Part shown: in pieces, positions 37,215 through 50,088 of the stretch | Layout of the letters: each line of letters opens with the position of its first letter | Position numbering within the stretch: position 1 is the stretch's first letter | Source of the DNA: Halovibrio salipaludis | Lineage (GTDB): Bacteria; Pseudomonadota; Gammaproteobacteria; Pseudomonadales; Oleiphilaceae | DNA length: 64,000 nucleotides | Reading direction: 5' to 3' | NCBI RefSeq assembly: GCF_002286965.1 | Contig: NZ_NSKD01000003.1 | Span: 124,001-188,000, forward strand | Notes under the pieces: model-generated | Told to the model about the DNA's origin: nothing | Database searches by the model: none | The model's input: the letters and a program-made list of their open reading frames with translations, nothing else | Translations under genes and position numbers: made by a program

Positions 37215-37241
37215 AGTGCCGTGTCTCCTTCTGCCGCCGGA

Positions 37242-39908
<2,667 letters not shown>

Positions 39909-39978
39909 GGGGCGTGCACTCCTGTGTTGTTGGCAGGGATTGGGTATTCAGGGATGCGGGTCGATGTGGAGGCTGAGC

Positions 39979-41427
39979 TCACTGGATTTCAGCCCCCACA
40001 CGGACAACCTTCATGGTATTGGTGCCACCCTGGGCATTAACATAGTCTCCCTTGGTCATCACAACCAGATCCCCTTCCTGAACCATTCCGCGACTCACCA
40101 GCTCAGAGACAGCAAGCGCATTGGTCTGATCATTGGGAATTTTCAGGCTGTCAAAGGGGACCGTATGGACGCCCCGAAACAGGACAACACGGTGTTGGGT
40201 GGAGTGGTGACGCGAGAAAGCGAAAATCGGGAGGCTTGACTTGATCCGGGACATCAGTAGTGGCGTCGCTCCGGATTCGGTCATACAGATGATTGCCGTG
40301 ACACCACTGAGGTGATTGGCCGCGTACATCGCGGACAACGCAATAGCGTCATCGATGTGTTCCATACTCTCATGGATACGGTGTTGGGACTGGTGCATTG
40401 ACGGGTGCTTTTCGGCGCCCAGACAGATTCGCACCATCGCCCGCACGGCCTCCACAGGGTAGTCACCTACAGCCGTCTCGGCCGAGAGCATAACGGCATC
40501 GGTGTAGTCCATTACCGCATTGGCCACATCGGAGACCTCGGCACGGGTCGGCATCGGCTCCGTGATCATGGATTCCATCATCTGGGTGGCAGTAATGACG
40601 CTGCGGTCCAGCACCCGGGCACGCTCGATGATGTGCTTCTGAACGCCAACGAGTTCAGCATCGCCGATCTCTACCGCCAGGTCACCACGCGCCACCATGA
40701 CCACATCAGCCGCTTCAATGACGGCATCCAGGGCGGCATTGTCGTGAGCCAGCTCGGCGCGCTCGATCTTGGCAACCAGGCCCGCCCCGGAACCCGCATC
40801 CCTGAGCAGCCGGCGGGCCTTGTGCAGGTCTTCGGCGGTGCGGACAAACGACACCGCAACGTAGTCTGCACCGAGCCGGGCCGCGGTGATGATGTCTTCC
40901 CTGTCCTTGTCGGTGAGCGCCTCTGCAGACAGGCCGCCACCGCGTTTGTTCAGCCCCTTGTTGTCCGACAGGATGCCACCGATGAGTACCCTGGAGGTGA
41001 TGCTCCGCTCACCAACGGATGTCACCTCCATCTCAATGCGCCCGTCATCCAGAACCAGCACGTCCCCGACTGAAACATCATCAATCAACTGCTCATAGTC
41101 GATACCTACGCATTCGGCAGTGCCGGCATCCTTATCCATTGCAGCATCCAGGACGAATTCCTGGCCCGCCACAAGGGTCACCTTATGTTCAATGAATCTC
41201 GAAACCCGCAGCTTGGGGCCCTGAAGGTCCGCAAGCAGCGCAACAAACCGACCCTGCTGACGCGCAATCTCACGAACGCTGTTTGCCCGGTCAATGTGCT
41301 CCTGCGCGCTGCCGTGGGAGAAATTGAGCCGCGTCGCATCAACGCCGGCTTCCACAATCGCAGCAAGCGACTCCGGCGTGTCCGTGGACGGGCCGAGCGT
41401 CGCGACTATCTTGGTTCGTCTTAGCAT
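39979..41427 (-). CDS. pyk: pyruvate kinase
   Basis: 482 residues, full length. Typical segments: [44 protein letters not shown], the active-site signature region [11 protein letters not shown] and [20 protein letters not shown]. It makes pyruvate and ATP from PEP and ADP. GGGAG precedes the ATG. It heads the probable pyk-aceE-aceF operon and is divergent from the porin gene; the shared 411-bp region holds a GlpR-like operator. The choice between PykA and PykF type is not clear from sequence alone. Confidence 0.95.
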   Translation of the reverse strand: MLRRTKIVATLGPSTDTPESLAAIVEAGVDATRLNFSHGSAQEHIDRANSVREIARQQGRFVALLADLQGPKLRVSRFIEHKVTLVAGQEFVLDAAMDKDAGTAECVGIDYEQLIDDVSVGDVLVLDDGRIEMEVTSVGERSITSRVLIGGILSDNKGLNKRGGGLSAEALTDKDREDIITAARLGADYVAVSFVRTAEDLHKARRLLRDAGSGAGLVAKIERAELAHDNAALDAVIEAADVVMVARGDLAVEIGDAELVGVQKHIIERARVLDRSVITATQMMESMITEPMPTRAEVSDVANAVMDYTDAVMLSAETAVGDYPVEAVRAMVRICLGAEKHPSMHQSQHRIHESMEHIDDAIALSAMYAANHLSGVTAIICMTESGATPLLMSRIKSSLPIFAFSRHHSTQHRVVLFRGVHTVPFDSLKIPNDQTNALAVSELVSRGMVQEGDLVVMTKGDYVNAQGGTNTMKVVRVGAEIQ

Positions 41428-41838
41428 AGGGCTGCTCCCTTTGTTATTCGATGAAATGCAAGACTGCGTTGGCTTGCTTGATTGCCCGACCTGCAGTTAC
41501 GCCCTGAGTTTCTTCAGACAACGGTATCCTTAAGCAAAATGTTCGTCAACGAAAACCAAACAACAACTATACAACTATTTAAAATCATGAATTTATGTGC
41601 ATAAATGTTTTTATGCGCAACCCACACCGAAAATTAGGAAAATATTTTCCATTTTAAGGCTTTTCATTTGTTCGTTTCAGAGCTACGATTTTCTTACACG
41701 AACTGCTTCAAAGCCTATGATTCGAATGGTTGGCTCAGCATTTCGTCTGAAACGCTGCTCCACTCCACCCCGCAGGATCAAACCGAAAGGGTAGAGGGCG
41801 CGGCCGGCATCAAGTACTAACAAAAACAGGAAACAATC
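41428..41838. promoter_or_regulatory. 411-bp divergent promoter region between pyk and porin
   Basis: AT-rich middle part (41530-41700) unlike the flanking genes. It contains the GlpR-like operator at 41538-41557 and a further half site, TGTTCGTTT, near 41668. No RNA gene or convincing small protein gene seen. Confidence 0.6.
41538..41557. promoter_or_regulatory. GlpR-like operator, porin/pyk
   Basis: AATGTTCGTCAACGAAAACC agrees at 16 of 20 positions, by hand count, with the E. coli GlpR consensus WATGTTCGWTAWCGAACATW. The position between two divergent genes suits control of either. Confidence 0.55.
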
Positions 41839-42984
41839 ATGTTCGAAAACAACAACACTTCCAGTAACGGCACGTTTCGCAAAACGTCTCTGGCTGCCGC
41901 ACTGTCGCTGATCGCCGGCGGCATGGCGTCCCCGGCGATGGCCGACCTGTCTTACGAAACCGACAGCGGCTGGACATTCGGCGCTGGCGGTTACATCCCG
42001 GTATTCCTCGTTGCTGAGGACGAAGACGGCGGAGACAAGAATATTGGCGTCGGGTCCGGCTTTAACCCAGCGAGCCTGAACCTTTCGTTCTCCGCACCAA
42101 CGCAGAACGGCCTCGACGTTTCCGGTCACCTTCAGATCAACAATCATGTGGGTATAGGCGGCAACAACACCAGTGGGTTTGGCAGCCGTGTTGCCAAAAT
42201 TGACGTCGCAGGTGATTTCGGTACGGCCAGCATAGGTCAGGGCTTCGGCCTGGTCGGCACCCCTGCTATCGGTGACGCGGGCAGCGCCATGGGTGTGGGT
42301 ATCATGCCGGACCAGGGTGTCGACTCTCTCGCCACGAACGGTCGTATCGGCGTCGGCTACAAGTATGCGGACTTCCGGCCTCGGGTTGCCTATTTCTCGC
42401 CACGTTCTGGCGGCGTTCAGTTCGCTGTCGCAGTAGTTGACCCGGATAGTGGCACTGGCGCCTTCGCCGGAACGACAAATAACCTCGAAGAGGGCACCAA
42501 AGAGACCCCCCGCATCGAATATCGACTGGATTATGCCAGCGACAACTTCGGTATCTGGACCAGCGGCGGCTTCCAGGATGTCGATGACACCGGTTTGAGC
42601 GGCAATGACAGCGAGACCATGTCGACCATCGACGTCGGGGGCTCGCTCAGCGCGGGTAACTTCAATGCCCGCGCCAACTACTCCGTCAGCGAGAATACGA
42701 GCCCGGTGATCTTCACTACCGCGCCGGGTGAAGAGTATGAGCAGTGGTACGCCGAGGGTACTTTTGATGCCGGCATCCACACCTTTGGTGTCAGTTATGG
42801 TGAGGGTGAAGAAGACAACGCCGCCGGCACCAACGAGCTGACAATGCTGTTCTCCCGTCATCGCGTTACTGACCAGCTGACCCTGATGGTCGAGGTGCAG
42901 GATTACGTTGGCGAGGGTGGTGGTGCACTCATGCCTCAGCGTGAGTACCAGGCGCTGATCGTTGGCTCGCAGTTTAACTTTTAA
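41839..42984 (+). CDS. outer-membrane porin
   Basis: 381 residues. A signal peptide (LAAALSLIAGGMASPAMA-DL) is followed by a beta-rich chain with alternating hydrophobic residues and Asp/Gly-rich loops. The last residue is Phe (VGSQFNF), the usual outer-membrane assembly signal. It matches the general trimeric porin type of marine gammaproteobacteria. Position between pyk and glpD, and a GlpR-like operator upstream, suggest that it lets glycerol or related solutes through the outer membrane. Substrate is inference. An intrinsic terminator follows. Confidence 0.85.
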   Translation: MFENNNTSSNGTFRKTSLAAALSLIAGGMASPAMADLSYETDSGWTFGAGGYIPVFLVAEDEDGGDKNIGVGSGFNPASLNLSFSAPTQNGLDVSGHLQINNHVGIGGNNTSGFGSRVAKIDVAGDFGTASIGQGFGLVGTPAIGDAGSAMGVGIMPDQGVDSLATNGRIGVGYKYADFRPRVAYFSPRSGGVQFAVAVVDPDSGTGAFAGTTNNLEEGTKETPRIEYRLDYASDNFGIWTSGGFQDVDDTGLSGNDSETMSTIDVGGSLSAGNFNARANYSVSENTSPVIFTTAPGEEYEQWYAEGTFDAGIHTFGVSYGEGEEDNAAGTNELTMLFSRHRVTDQLTLMVEVQDYVGEGGGALMPQREYQALIVGSQFNF

Positions 42985-43028
42985 ATGGCCTGAATGATCT
43001 GCCCCTTCAGGCAAGGGGCAGCCTGTTA

Positions 43029-43056
43029 AGCCCGCAACCAAGGTCGCGGGTTTTTT
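43029..43056 (+). terminator. intrinsic terminator of the porin gene
   Basis: CCCGC and GCGGG form a 5-bp GC stem (extended by weaker pairs) followed by T6, 45 bp after the porin stop. A second hairpin, GCCCCTT with AAGGGGC, lies just upstream near 43001-43019. Confidence 0.8.
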
Positions 43057-43160
43057 GTGCGCGTGCCGGGCATGCCTCGCCAGATATTAGCCACGGCTGT
43101 TCCGGTACAGGGGGGGGGTGATGATTGTCAGACTGGGACCACGAATTACCCACAATGAAT

Positions 43161-44693
43161 TCAGACGATGCGGTGAGGGGCCGCAACGCCCTTCATAGCG
43201 CCATTTTGGCGATCACTCAGGTACCATTCAAGGCCAACAACATCCTGCTCTGAGGCAAAGAGCCCCTGCTTGGTGCGGCGCCAGAGGATATCCTCTGCGG
43301 TCATCGCCCACTCGTGCTCGACCAGGTAATCCACTTCAGCGGCATACAGATTCCCCCCGAAACAGCGTCCCAGATCGCCCATCTGTTCGCAGCCTTTCAG
43401 TATCGAGTAGGAAAGGGTGCCGTACGTTCGCACGAAACGACGGACCAGCCCTTCATTCAGCCACGGGAAATCCGCCTTGAGCTCTCGCTCAAGCGCTTCA
43501 TGCCCACTGAATTCCCCTCCGGGAAGGCTGGCAATCTTGGTCCAGGCCGTCCCTGCATGAGGGAAGAATTCGCAAAGCTTGTTGGTTGCGGCCTCCGCTA
43601 GCTTTCTGTAGGTCGTCAGCTTGCCGCCGAAGACCGAAATCAGTGGGGCCAGGCCTTCTTCCTGGCTGACTTCAAAACTGTAGTCCCGGGACGCCGATTT
43701 AGCATCGCCTCCCTCGTCGTCCATCAACGGCCGAACGCCTGAGTAGGACCAGATGACTTCTTCAGGCTTCAGTTGGCGCTTGAAATGGTCGTTAACGATC
43801 GCCAGCAGGTACTCAATTTCTTCGTTCGAGATCCTGGCCTTATTCGGATCACCCTCGTACTCAACGTCGGTTGTGCCGACCAGCGAAAATTCATCTTCGT
43901 AGGGGATGACGAATACAATGCGCTCATCTTCATTCTGGAGAATATAGGCTTCCTGATCCTTGTTAAGTCGGGGCACCACGATATGGCTGCCTTTAACCAT
44001 CCGGATCGTTTTCGGCGCCCTCATACCCAGTGAATCCCCGAAAAGACTGCTCACCCAGGGCCCCGCGGCGTTGATGATCACCTTGCTTGAGATCACCCAT
44101 TCGTCGTCACTGCACCTGTCACGCAGCGTGACCTGCCACTCGCGCTCGCCACGGTCCGCCTGGACGCATTTGGTGCGGGTCATGATCTTGGCGCCATGCT
44201 GCTCGGCTTTCTTGGCGGCCAGTACCACGAGGCGTGCGTCGTCGGCCCAACCATCAGAATATTCGAAGCCCTTCACAATGTCGGGCTTAAGGGGATCTGA
44301 GCTCCCGAACCTGATCGAACGCGACCCCGGCAACATTTCGCGTTTGGCCAGATGATCGTAAAGGAACAACCCAGACCGGATCAGCCATGCCGGACGCAGA
44401 TGGGAGCGGTGCGGAAGGTGAAAGCGCAATGGCCACATGATGTGCGGCGCATTGCGAAGCAGTGACTCCCGCTCTCCCAGCGCCTCCCTGACAAGCCGGA
44501 ATTCATAGTGCTCAAGATACCGAAGCCCACCATGGATCAGCTTGCTGCTGTTCGATGACGTCGCAGATGCCAGGTCATTCATTTCACATAACAACACACG
44601 CAGGCCCCTGCCGGCTGCGTCCATGGCAATGCCAGCACCATTGACGCCACCGCCGACGACAACAACGTCAAACTTCTCATGGCCTGTGATCAT
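43161..44693 (-). CDS. glpD: aerobic glycerol-3-phosphate dehydrogenase
   Basis: 510 residues, peripheral inner-membrane flavoprotein that oxidises G3P to dihydroxyacetone phosphate and passes electrons to quinone. FAD motif VVVGGGVNGAGIAMDAAGRG, then ATSSNSSKLIHGGLRYLEHY and the core signatures INAAGPWVSSLFG and FGGKLTTYRKLAEAA are diagnostic. AGGAG precedes the ATG by nine bases. It is convergent with the porin gene and lies downstream of glpR on the same strand, separated by 175 bp that contain an operator-like site. With glpK it forms the central glycerol pathway of the island. Confidence 0.96.
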   Translation of the reverse strand: MITGHEKFDVVVVGGGVNGAGIAMDAAGRGLRVLLCEMNDLASATSSNSSKLIHGGLRYLEHYEFRLVREALGERESLLRNAPHIMWPLRFHLPHRSHLRPAWLIRSGLFLYDHLAKREMLPGSRSIRFGSSDPLKPDIVKGFEYSDGWADDARLVVLAAKKAEQHGAKIMTRTKCVQADRGEREWQVTLRDRCSDDEWVISSKVIINAAGPWVSSLFGDSLGMRAPKTIRMVKGSHIVVPRLNKDQEAYILQNEDERIVFVIPYEDEFSLVGTTDVEYEGDPNKARISNEEIEYLLAIVNDHFKRQLKPEEVIWSYSGVRPLMDDEGGDAKSASRDYSFEVSQEEGLAPLISVFGGKLTTYRKLAEAATNKLCEFFPHAGTAWTKIASLPGGEFSGHEALERELKADFPWLNEGLVRRFVRTYGTLSYSILKGCEQMGDLGRCFGGNLYAAEVDYLVEHEWAMTAEDILWRRTKQGLFASEQDVVGLEWYLSDRQNGAMKGVAAPHRIV

Positions 44694-44788
44694 TATCGCT
44701 TTCTCCTGACGCAGTTCAAAGGGACACTGAGGGTCATGATCCCTTTCCGATTCTCGGGTACGGTATACGGCAGTATGCGAAAGCTTTT

Positions 44789-44808
44789 TTTATTCGTAAA
44801 GGAAAATT
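44789..44808. promoter_or_regulatory. GlpR-like operator in front of glpD
   Basis: TTTATTCGTAAAGGAAAATT agrees at 15 of 20 positions, by hand count, with the GlpR consensus. The region is AT-rich, so chance agreement is possible. Further TTTCG/CGAAA half sites follow up to 44825. Confidence 0.42.
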
Positions 44809-44868
44809 TCGAAAAAACACGAAACCGTGAGCTACAACCCAACTTTCAGAATTCGACAGAACAGGATG

Positions 44869-45627
44869 TCACACCACGCGCAGGTCAACGTCGTTCTCGC
44901 TAAGAAGCTGTCGAAGCTCGACAGGTGGCTCCTGATCCGTAAAGAGGTAGTCGGCCTGCGTTACGTTCCCGAGTCGGACCATCGCGTTCCGACCGAACTT
45001 TGAATGGTCCGCTGCCAGCAGCACCTGCGCCGAGTTCGCGATGATTGCCTGTGCCACGCGGACCTCACGGTAATCGAAATCAAGCAGCGAACCGTCACCG
45101 TCGATGCCGCTGATGCCAATGATCCCGAAATCCATCTTGAACTGGTTTATAAAGTCCCGCGTGGCCTCACCGACGATCCCGCCGTCGCGATTACGAACCT
45201 CGCCACCTGCGATGATGACATGGCAATCCTCTCTCGCTGAGAGAATCGAGGCGACATGCAGGTTGTTGGTGACGATCTGAAGGTTATTTTTTCTGAGAAG
45301 CGCCTTGGCGATGGTCTCAGTGGTGGTTCCGATGTTGATGAAGATCGACGAATTATCAGGAATGAGCTCGACAAGCGCCTCCGCAATGCGCTCCTTGGCT
45401 TCCAGGTCCAGAATTTTACGCGTCTGATAGGACGTATTGACGGTGCTTGAGTCGATACCCGCACCACCATGATGCCGTCTCAGGGTATTCTTTTTCGCGA
45501 GCTCATTAAGATCCCTGCGGATGGTTTGCGGTGTCACATTGAACTGCTCCACAAGCTGCTCCGTGGTTACAAACCCATTCTTACGGATCAGCTCCATGAT
45601 CAATTCCTGACGGCGACGTTGAGCCAT
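44869..45627 (-). CDS. glpR: DeoR family repressor GlpR
   Basis: 252 residues. The N-terminal DeoR helix-turn-helix is clear: [20 protein letters not shown] and [19 protein letters not shown]. The C-terminal sugar-phosphate sensor domain holds [18 protein letters not shown] and [19 protein letters not shown]. GlpR proteins repress glycerol genes and release DNA on binding glycerol-3-phosphate. GAGGTGG precedes the ATG. It is divergent from glpK and upstream of glpD. GlpR-like operators are spread over the island, which fits a local master repressor. Confidence 0.93.
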   Translation of the reverse strand: MAQRRRQELIMELIRKNGFVTTEQLVEQFNVTPQTIRRDLNELAKKNTLRRHHGGAGIDSSTVNTSYQTRKILDLEAKERIAEALVELIPDNSSIFINIGTTTETIAKALLRKNNLQIVTNNLHVASILSAREDCHVIIAGGEVRNRDGGIVGEATRDFINQFKMDFGIIGISGIDGDGSLLDFDYREVRVAQAIIANSAQVLLAADHSKFGRNAMVRLGNVTQADYLFTDQEPPVELRQLLSENDVDLRVV

Positions 45628-45753
45628 TCAGACCACCTCTGTCATTGATGTTCGATTCTGTCGTAGCGGAGTCTATGCTCGGCATTCAGATGACGCCAGT
45701 CTACCGGTGGTGGCGATCTTTTTCAGCCACCTGCGGCGCTCCAGGGTAATTAG

Positions 45754-45773
45754 AGTGTACGTTTTCGAAAAAA
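45754..45773. promoter_or_regulatory. GlpR-like operator between glpR and glpK
   Basis: AGTGTACGTTTTCGAAAAAA agrees at 15 of 20 positions, by hand count, with the GlpR consensus, in the same phase as the porin site. It lies in the 214-bp divergent region, so it could serve both genes. Confidence 0.5.
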
Positions 45774-45841
45774 TGATTGGCATTTTTACTGAAAAACGCA
45801 AAAATGCGAACAAACAACAAAGCAAATGGAGCGCCTACATC

Positions 45842-47314
45842 ATGAGCCAGTATCTACTCTCCATAGACCAGGGCACCACCAGCTCCCGGGCCATCCTGTT
45901 CAACCTCAAGGGCGAAATCGTCGCAACACGTCAGCAGGAATTTCCCCAGCATTATCCGGCAAGCGGTTGGGTCGAGCACGATCCCGAGGCCATCTGGAAA
46001 ACGGTGATAAGCACCCTTGACGACCTGATGACCGGCGAGAAGGTCCACCCCAATGACGTCGTTGCGGCCGGCATTACCAACCAGCGTGAAACCACCGTAG
46101 TCTGGGATCGCGAGACCGGCGAGTGCCTCTATAACGCGATTGTCTGGCAGGATCGTAGGACGGCCTCCTACTGCGAATCATTGAAGGCCGACAACCTGGA
46201 ACCCTGGGTGGCCAACAGGACCGGGCTTCTCCTCGACCCCTATTTCTCAGCATCCAAGATCTCCTGGATCCTCGATAACGTGAGCGGCGCCCGCGAGCGG
46301 GCGGAGCGTGGCGAACTCGCTTTCGGCACGATTGATACCTTCCTGCTATGGCGCCTGACTGGCGGCCGGGAGCATCGCACGGATGCCTCCAATGCCAGCA
46401 GGACCATGCTGTTCAATATCCATACCCAGCAATGGGACCCGGAATTGCTCAAGCTGTTCGAGATCCCCGAATCCCTGTTGCCCGAAGTCATGGATTCCGC
46501 GGATCATTTCGGGGTCATCACCGGCCTTGAATCGTTAAACGGCACTCACATCATGGGCGTTGCAGGTGATCAACAGGCAGCAATGGTCGGGCAGACATGC
46601 TTCGAGTCAGGGATGGCCAAAAGCACCTATGGCACCGGATGCTTCCTGATGCTCAACACCGGGGATGAGGCCCTGCAGTCCCAGAACCGCCTGCTCACCA
46701 CAGTGGCGTACCGCATCAATGGTGAGCCAACCTACGCGCTTGAAGGCAGCATCTTCATTGCGGGCGCAACCATTCAGTGGCTGAGAGATGGTTTAAGACT
46801 GATCCGGGACGCCTGCGAAACGGAACCACTGGCCGAAGGCACACCGGTGGATCATGGCGTCTACTTGGTGCCAGCGTTTACCGGTCTTGGTGCACCTCAC
46901 TGGGATCCGAACGCACGCGGCGCGATTCTGGGCCTGACTCGGGATACCGGCATCAAGGAAATTGTGACGGCCGGCCTGCAGTCGGTGTGCTATCAAACCA
47001 AAGACCTCCAGAAGACGATGGAAAAGGACGGCATCCGGCCCGTCACTCTGCGCGTTGATGGCGGCATGGTGGTCAACAACTGGGTGCTACAGTTCCTGGC
47101 AGATATTCTTGGTGCACGGGTCGATCGCCCCGACATGATCGAAACCACGGCTCTTGGCGCCGCCTATCTCGCCGGACTGCAAGCGGGCGTGTACAGCTCG
47201 CTGGACGAACTCTCGAAACTGTGGCATTGCGATCGCACCTTCGAACCGGTGATGACCAAAGACAAAAGAGACCGCCTTTATGGCGGTTGGCTCCGCGCCG
47301 TCCAAAAGCTCTGA
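45842..47314 (+). CDS. glpK: glycerol kinase
   Basis: 490 residues, cytoplasmic FGGY-family kinase that makes glycerol-3-phosphate and traps glycerol after import. Diagnostic segments: [65 protein letters not shown] and [23 protein letters not shown] 45842 is used because it starts at the conserved [10 protein letters not shown]; the frame is open further upstream but through the promoter region. It is divergent from glpR. No glpF facilitator gene is beside it; the ABC importer replaces it. Confidence 0.96.
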   Translation: MSQYLLSIDQGTTSSRAILFNLKGEIVATRQQEFPQHYPASGWVEHDPEAIWKTVISTLDDLMTGEKVHPNDVVAAGITNQRETTVVWDRETGECLYNAIVWQDRRTASYCESLKADNLEPWVANRTGLLLDPYFSASKISWILDNVSGARERAERGELAFGTIDTFLLWRLTGGREHRTDASNASRTMLFNIHTQQWDPELLKLFEIPESLLPEVMDSADHFGVITGLESLNGTHIMGVAGDQQAAMVGQTCFESGMAKSTYGTGCFLMLNTGDEALQSQNRLLTTVAYRINGEPTYALEGSIFIAGATIQWLRDGLRLIRDACETEPLAEGTPVDHGVYLVPAFTGLGAPHWDPNARGAILGLTRDTGIKEIVTAGLQSVCYQTKDLQKTMEKDGIRPVTLRVDGGMVVNNWVLQFLADILGARVDRPDMIETTALGAAYLAGLQAGVYSSLDELSKLWHCDRTFEPVMTKDKRDRLYGGWLRAVQKL

Positions 47315-47469
47315 CACGTTCCGGCAACCCCTTCCCGGGGAGCGGCGTTCTGTCGCTCCGCCGCTTCGATCCTCTCTCGCCACTTTTGCGCCAGCACGCG
47401 ATACGTGCAGGGGGCGAGATTTCGTTTTCAAATCATAAAATGTTCTAAGACGCTCCTTTTTTTTCTTTT

Positions 47470-47499
47470 ATTTTCGTTATAGACTACTAAAACGAAAAT
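47470..47499. promoter_or_regulatory. inverted repeat with GlpR-like half sites before tpiA
   Basis: ATTTTCGTT (47470-47478) and AACGAAAAT (47491-47499) form a perfect 9-bp inverted repeat around 12 bases, 111 bp before tpiA. A half site, ATTTCGTTTTC, lies at 47419. The halves match the TTCGW core of GlpR sites, but the spacing is wider than in the E. coli operator. Confidence 0.45.
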
Positions 47500-47609
47500 T
47501 TAGGTGATATAGCGATTGATGTCACCTTGCCACCCGCTCGAATTACCCCAGCGTGCGAGCAGTGCCTTGCGCGTTGTGCACCTGAACGAGCAGAGCCAGG
47601 AGAACGACA

Positions 47610-48404
47610 ATGACAAAACCACTCCTTATCGGCAATTGGAAAATGAACGGCAGTCTGCAACTCAATCAGGAGTTGCTTCACCGGCTCATTCCAAAGCTGC
47701 AACAGCTTCAGAAACATATCGATATCGCCGTCTGTCCACCATCCCCCTACCTGTTTCAGGTCTGCGATGCGCTCGCCTGCACAGGCATTGTTACGGGGGC
47801 CCAGACTGTGTCGGAGCATGCATCAGGCGCGCACACCGGAGAGGTCAGTGCGTCCATGCTCAGTGAACTGAAATGCCGCTTTGTACTGGTCGGCCATTCT
47901 GAACGGCGCCTTAAGTACGCAGAGTCCAGCGCGGCTGTCGCCGCCAAGTTTGAAGCGGTGCAGAACGCGGGGATGACCCCGGTTCTCTGCGTTGGCGAAA
48001 CCCTCGAGGAGCGTGAGTCTGGACAGGCCGCAATGGTCATTGAACAACAGCTGCAAGCCGTTATTGACCAGGTCGGTCTTGCCGGATTCGAACAAGCGGT
48101 TGTTGCTTACGAGCCAGTGTGGGCCATTGGCACGGGGGAGGTCGCGCAGGCCTCGCAGATCGAAAGCGTCCACCAGTCGATCCGTGCCTTCCTGTCCTCC
48201 AGCGCACCCTCTAGAAAAGAGGATCCCAGTCAGCGACTGCGCATTGTTTACGGGGGCAGCGTCAACTCAAGCAATGCGGCAGAGATCTTCAACCTCGCCG
48301 ATGTTAATGGGGGCCTGATTGGGGGCGCCTCATTAAAGGCAGACGAATTCATTCAAATTTCTGAATCACTGGCAGAGACGGCAGATGCCCTCGTCAGCGA
48401 ATAA
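47610..48404 (+). CDS. tpiA: triosephosphate isomerase
   Basis: 264 residues. All signatures are present: GNWKMNG near the N-terminus, the catalytic His in VGHSERR, the catalytic Glu in VAYEPVWAIGTGE (flexible loop) and YGGSVNSSNAAEIF. It turns dihydroxyacetone phosphate from GlpD into glyceraldehyde-3-phosphate. The chain is slightly longer than E. coli TpiA. A second, housekeeping copy may exist elsewhere; this one is placed in the glycerol island and precedes gapN by 20 bp as an operon. Confidence 0.95.
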   Translation: MTKPLLIGNWKMNGSLQLNQELLHRLIPKLQQLQKHIDIAVCPPSPYLFQVCDALACTGIVTGAQTVSEHASGAHTGEVSASMLSELKCRFVLVGHSERRLKYAESSAAVAAKFEAVQNAGMTPVLCVGETLEERESGQAAMVIEQQLQAVIDQVGLAGFEQAVVAYEPVWAIGTGEVAQASQIESVHQSIRAFLSSSAPSRKEDPSQRLRIVYGGSVNSSNAAEIFNLADVNGGLIGGASLKADEFIQISESLAETADALVSE

Positions 48405-48424
48405 AACAATCGAAGGAGTAAACT

Positions 48425-50059
48425 ATGTCAGCCAGCTATAAGCTCGATAACCATTTCTTTCCGGATGAAGCGAGTATTCCCGCTAAGTTCAAGAACGAAC
48501 AGAGCGCTTCCATCACGCACACCCTGATCAACGGTAAGCTGGAGAAATGGGAGGGCGCTTACGCCGATGTATTAAGCCCGATATGCGTTGAGAAAGGTCA
48601 AGCGTCCCATCCGGAGCCTCTGTGCATGGGCAGGACCCCCCTTATGGATCACGAAGCGTCGCTCAAGGCGTTGTCCGCGGCGAAGGAGGCCTACGCCCAG
48701 GGCAGCGGCGTCTGGCCGACTCTGTCAGTCAGTGAGCGGATCGAGCATGTTGAACGCTTCCTTCATGAGATGCAGGTGCACCGGGACGAAGTAGTTGAAC
48801 TTCTGATGTGGGAGATTGGAAAAACCGAAACGGATTCCTGTAAGGAGTTTGACCGGACCTGCGATTACATCAGCAATACCATTGAAGAACTCAAGGCCCT
48901 GGACCGCCGCTCCTCCAGGTTCGAACTGGTTGGCGGCGTCATAGCGCAGACGCGCCGGCTTCCGGTCGGTGTTGCCCTGTGCATGGGCCCCTACAATTAC
49001 CCGCTGAACGAAACCTTCACCACGCTGATCCCGGCCCTCATCATGGGTAACACAGTGATCTTCAAGCCGGCCAAGTACGGCGTACTTCTGGTTGGTCCGT
49101 TGCTTGAGGCTTTCCAGAACTGTTTCCCACCCGGCGTGATCAACATCATTTTCGGGAATGGACGGGATACCATTCCGCCCCTGATGGAGAGCGGCGATAT
49201 TGATATGTTCGCCTTCATCGGTACGCACCAGGGCGCGGCGGCACTGAAACAGATGCACCCGAAGCCCAACCGCCTGAAGGCCGCCCTGGGGCTTGACGCC
49301 AAGAACCCCGGCATTGTCCTGGCGGACGCGGACCTGGATCTCGCGGCACAGGAATGCGTGGCAGGCGCGTTATCGTTCAACGGCCAGCGCTGCACCGCCC
49401 TCAAGCTCCTGCACGTTCATGAGTCCGTGGCCGAGGCGTTTGCCGGAAAAGTGGTGGACGAGGTCAATAAGCTCATGCCGGGCATGCCCTGGGAGCCAAC
49501 AACCAAGCTGACACCACTCCCCGAGCCTGGTAAAACCGACTACCTTACTGCACTCGTTGAGGACGCCCAGGCAAAAGGCGCGCGCGTGGTGAACGATGGC
49601 GGCGCACAGGTTTACGGTACCTATTTCCACCCTGCCGTTCTGTATCCTGCAACGTCGGATATGAGAGCCTGTTCAGAGGAACAGTTCGGCCCCGTCATTC
49701 CGATCAGTGTCTTTCGCAATGAAAACGAGGTGATCGAACAGGTTCGCGAGTCCAACTTTGGTCAGCAGTTGAGCCTGTTTGGCCAGAATGCGGACACCAT
49801 GGGTCCGTTGATCGATGTGCTGGCAAACCAGGTTGGCAGGATCAACATCAACGGCCAATGCCAGAGAGGGCCGGACACTCTGCCGTTCAACGGACGCAAG
49901 GATTCAGCCGAAGGCACCCTGTCTGTGTCGGACGCGCTCCGCGTTTTTTCCATCCGGACGACGGTCGCAACCAAGTCAACCGAAGGCAACCGCAACCTGG
50001 TCAACAGCATCGTGAGGGAACGTCGTTCTGGCGTGCTGACGACGGATTACATTTTCTAG
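48425..50059 (+). CDS. gapN: NADP-dependent non-phosphorylating glyceraldehyde-3-phosphate dehydrogenase (GapN-like ALDH)
   Basis: 544 residues of the aldehyde dehydrogenase superfamily, closest in my reading to the non-phosphorylating GAPDH branch. The Asn motif GPYNYPLNETFTTLIPALIM and the catalytic Cys323 in SFNGQRCTALKLL are present. The general-base Glu, expected 34 residues before the Cys, is Gly289: the segment reads LGLDAKNPG instead of LELGGKN. The likely reaction is G3P to 3-phosphoglycerate with NADPH, skipping the ATP step. Operon position behind tpiA strongly supports G3P as substrate, but the altered active site leaves doubt. AAGGAG precedes the ATG. A 28-bp palindrome follows the stop. 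Confidence 0.82.
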   Translation: MSASYKLDNHFFPDEASIPAKFKNEQSASITHTLINGKLEKWEGAYADVLSPICVEKGQASHPEPLCMGRTPLMDHEASLKALSAAKEAYAQGSGVWPTLSVSERIEHVERFLHEMQVHRDEVVELLMWEIGKTETDSCKEFDRTCDYISNTIEELKALDRRSSRFELVGGVIAQTRRLPVGVALCMGPYNYPLNETFTTLIPALIMGNTVIFKPAKYGVLLVGPLLEAFQNCFPPGVINIIFGNGRDTIPPLMESGDIDMFAFIGTHQGAAALKQMHPKPNRLKAALGLDAKNPGIVLADADLDLAAQECVAGALSFNGQRCTALKLLHVHESVAEAFAGKVVDEVNKLMPGMPWEPTTKLTPLPEPGKTDYLTALVEDAQAKGARVVNDGGAQVYGTYFHPAVLYPATSDMRACSEEQFGPVIPISVFRNENEVIEQVRESNFGQQLSLFGQNADTMGPLIDVLANQVGRININGQCQRGPDTLPFNGRKDSAEGTLSVSDALRVFSIRTTVATKSTEGNRNLVNSIVRERRSGVLTTDYIF

Positions 50060-50088
50060 CAGCCAGTCCTGAAGCGCTCATTGCGGGG

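Noticed and set aside
41683-43041. 452-codon open frame on the minus strand opposite the porin
   Set aside because: It covers the porin signal peptide, barrel and the terminator region and has no protein-like pattern; the porin with its C-terminal Phe is convincing.
43110-43118. Run of nine G, a possible phase-variation tract
   Set aside because: It lies between two convergent genes (porin and glpD), past the porin terminator, and not in a promoter or coding region.
45707-45841. N-terminal extension of GlpK by 45 residues
   Set aside because: The extension is coded by AT-rich promoter DNA with the GlpR-like operator; family homology starts at ATG 45842.
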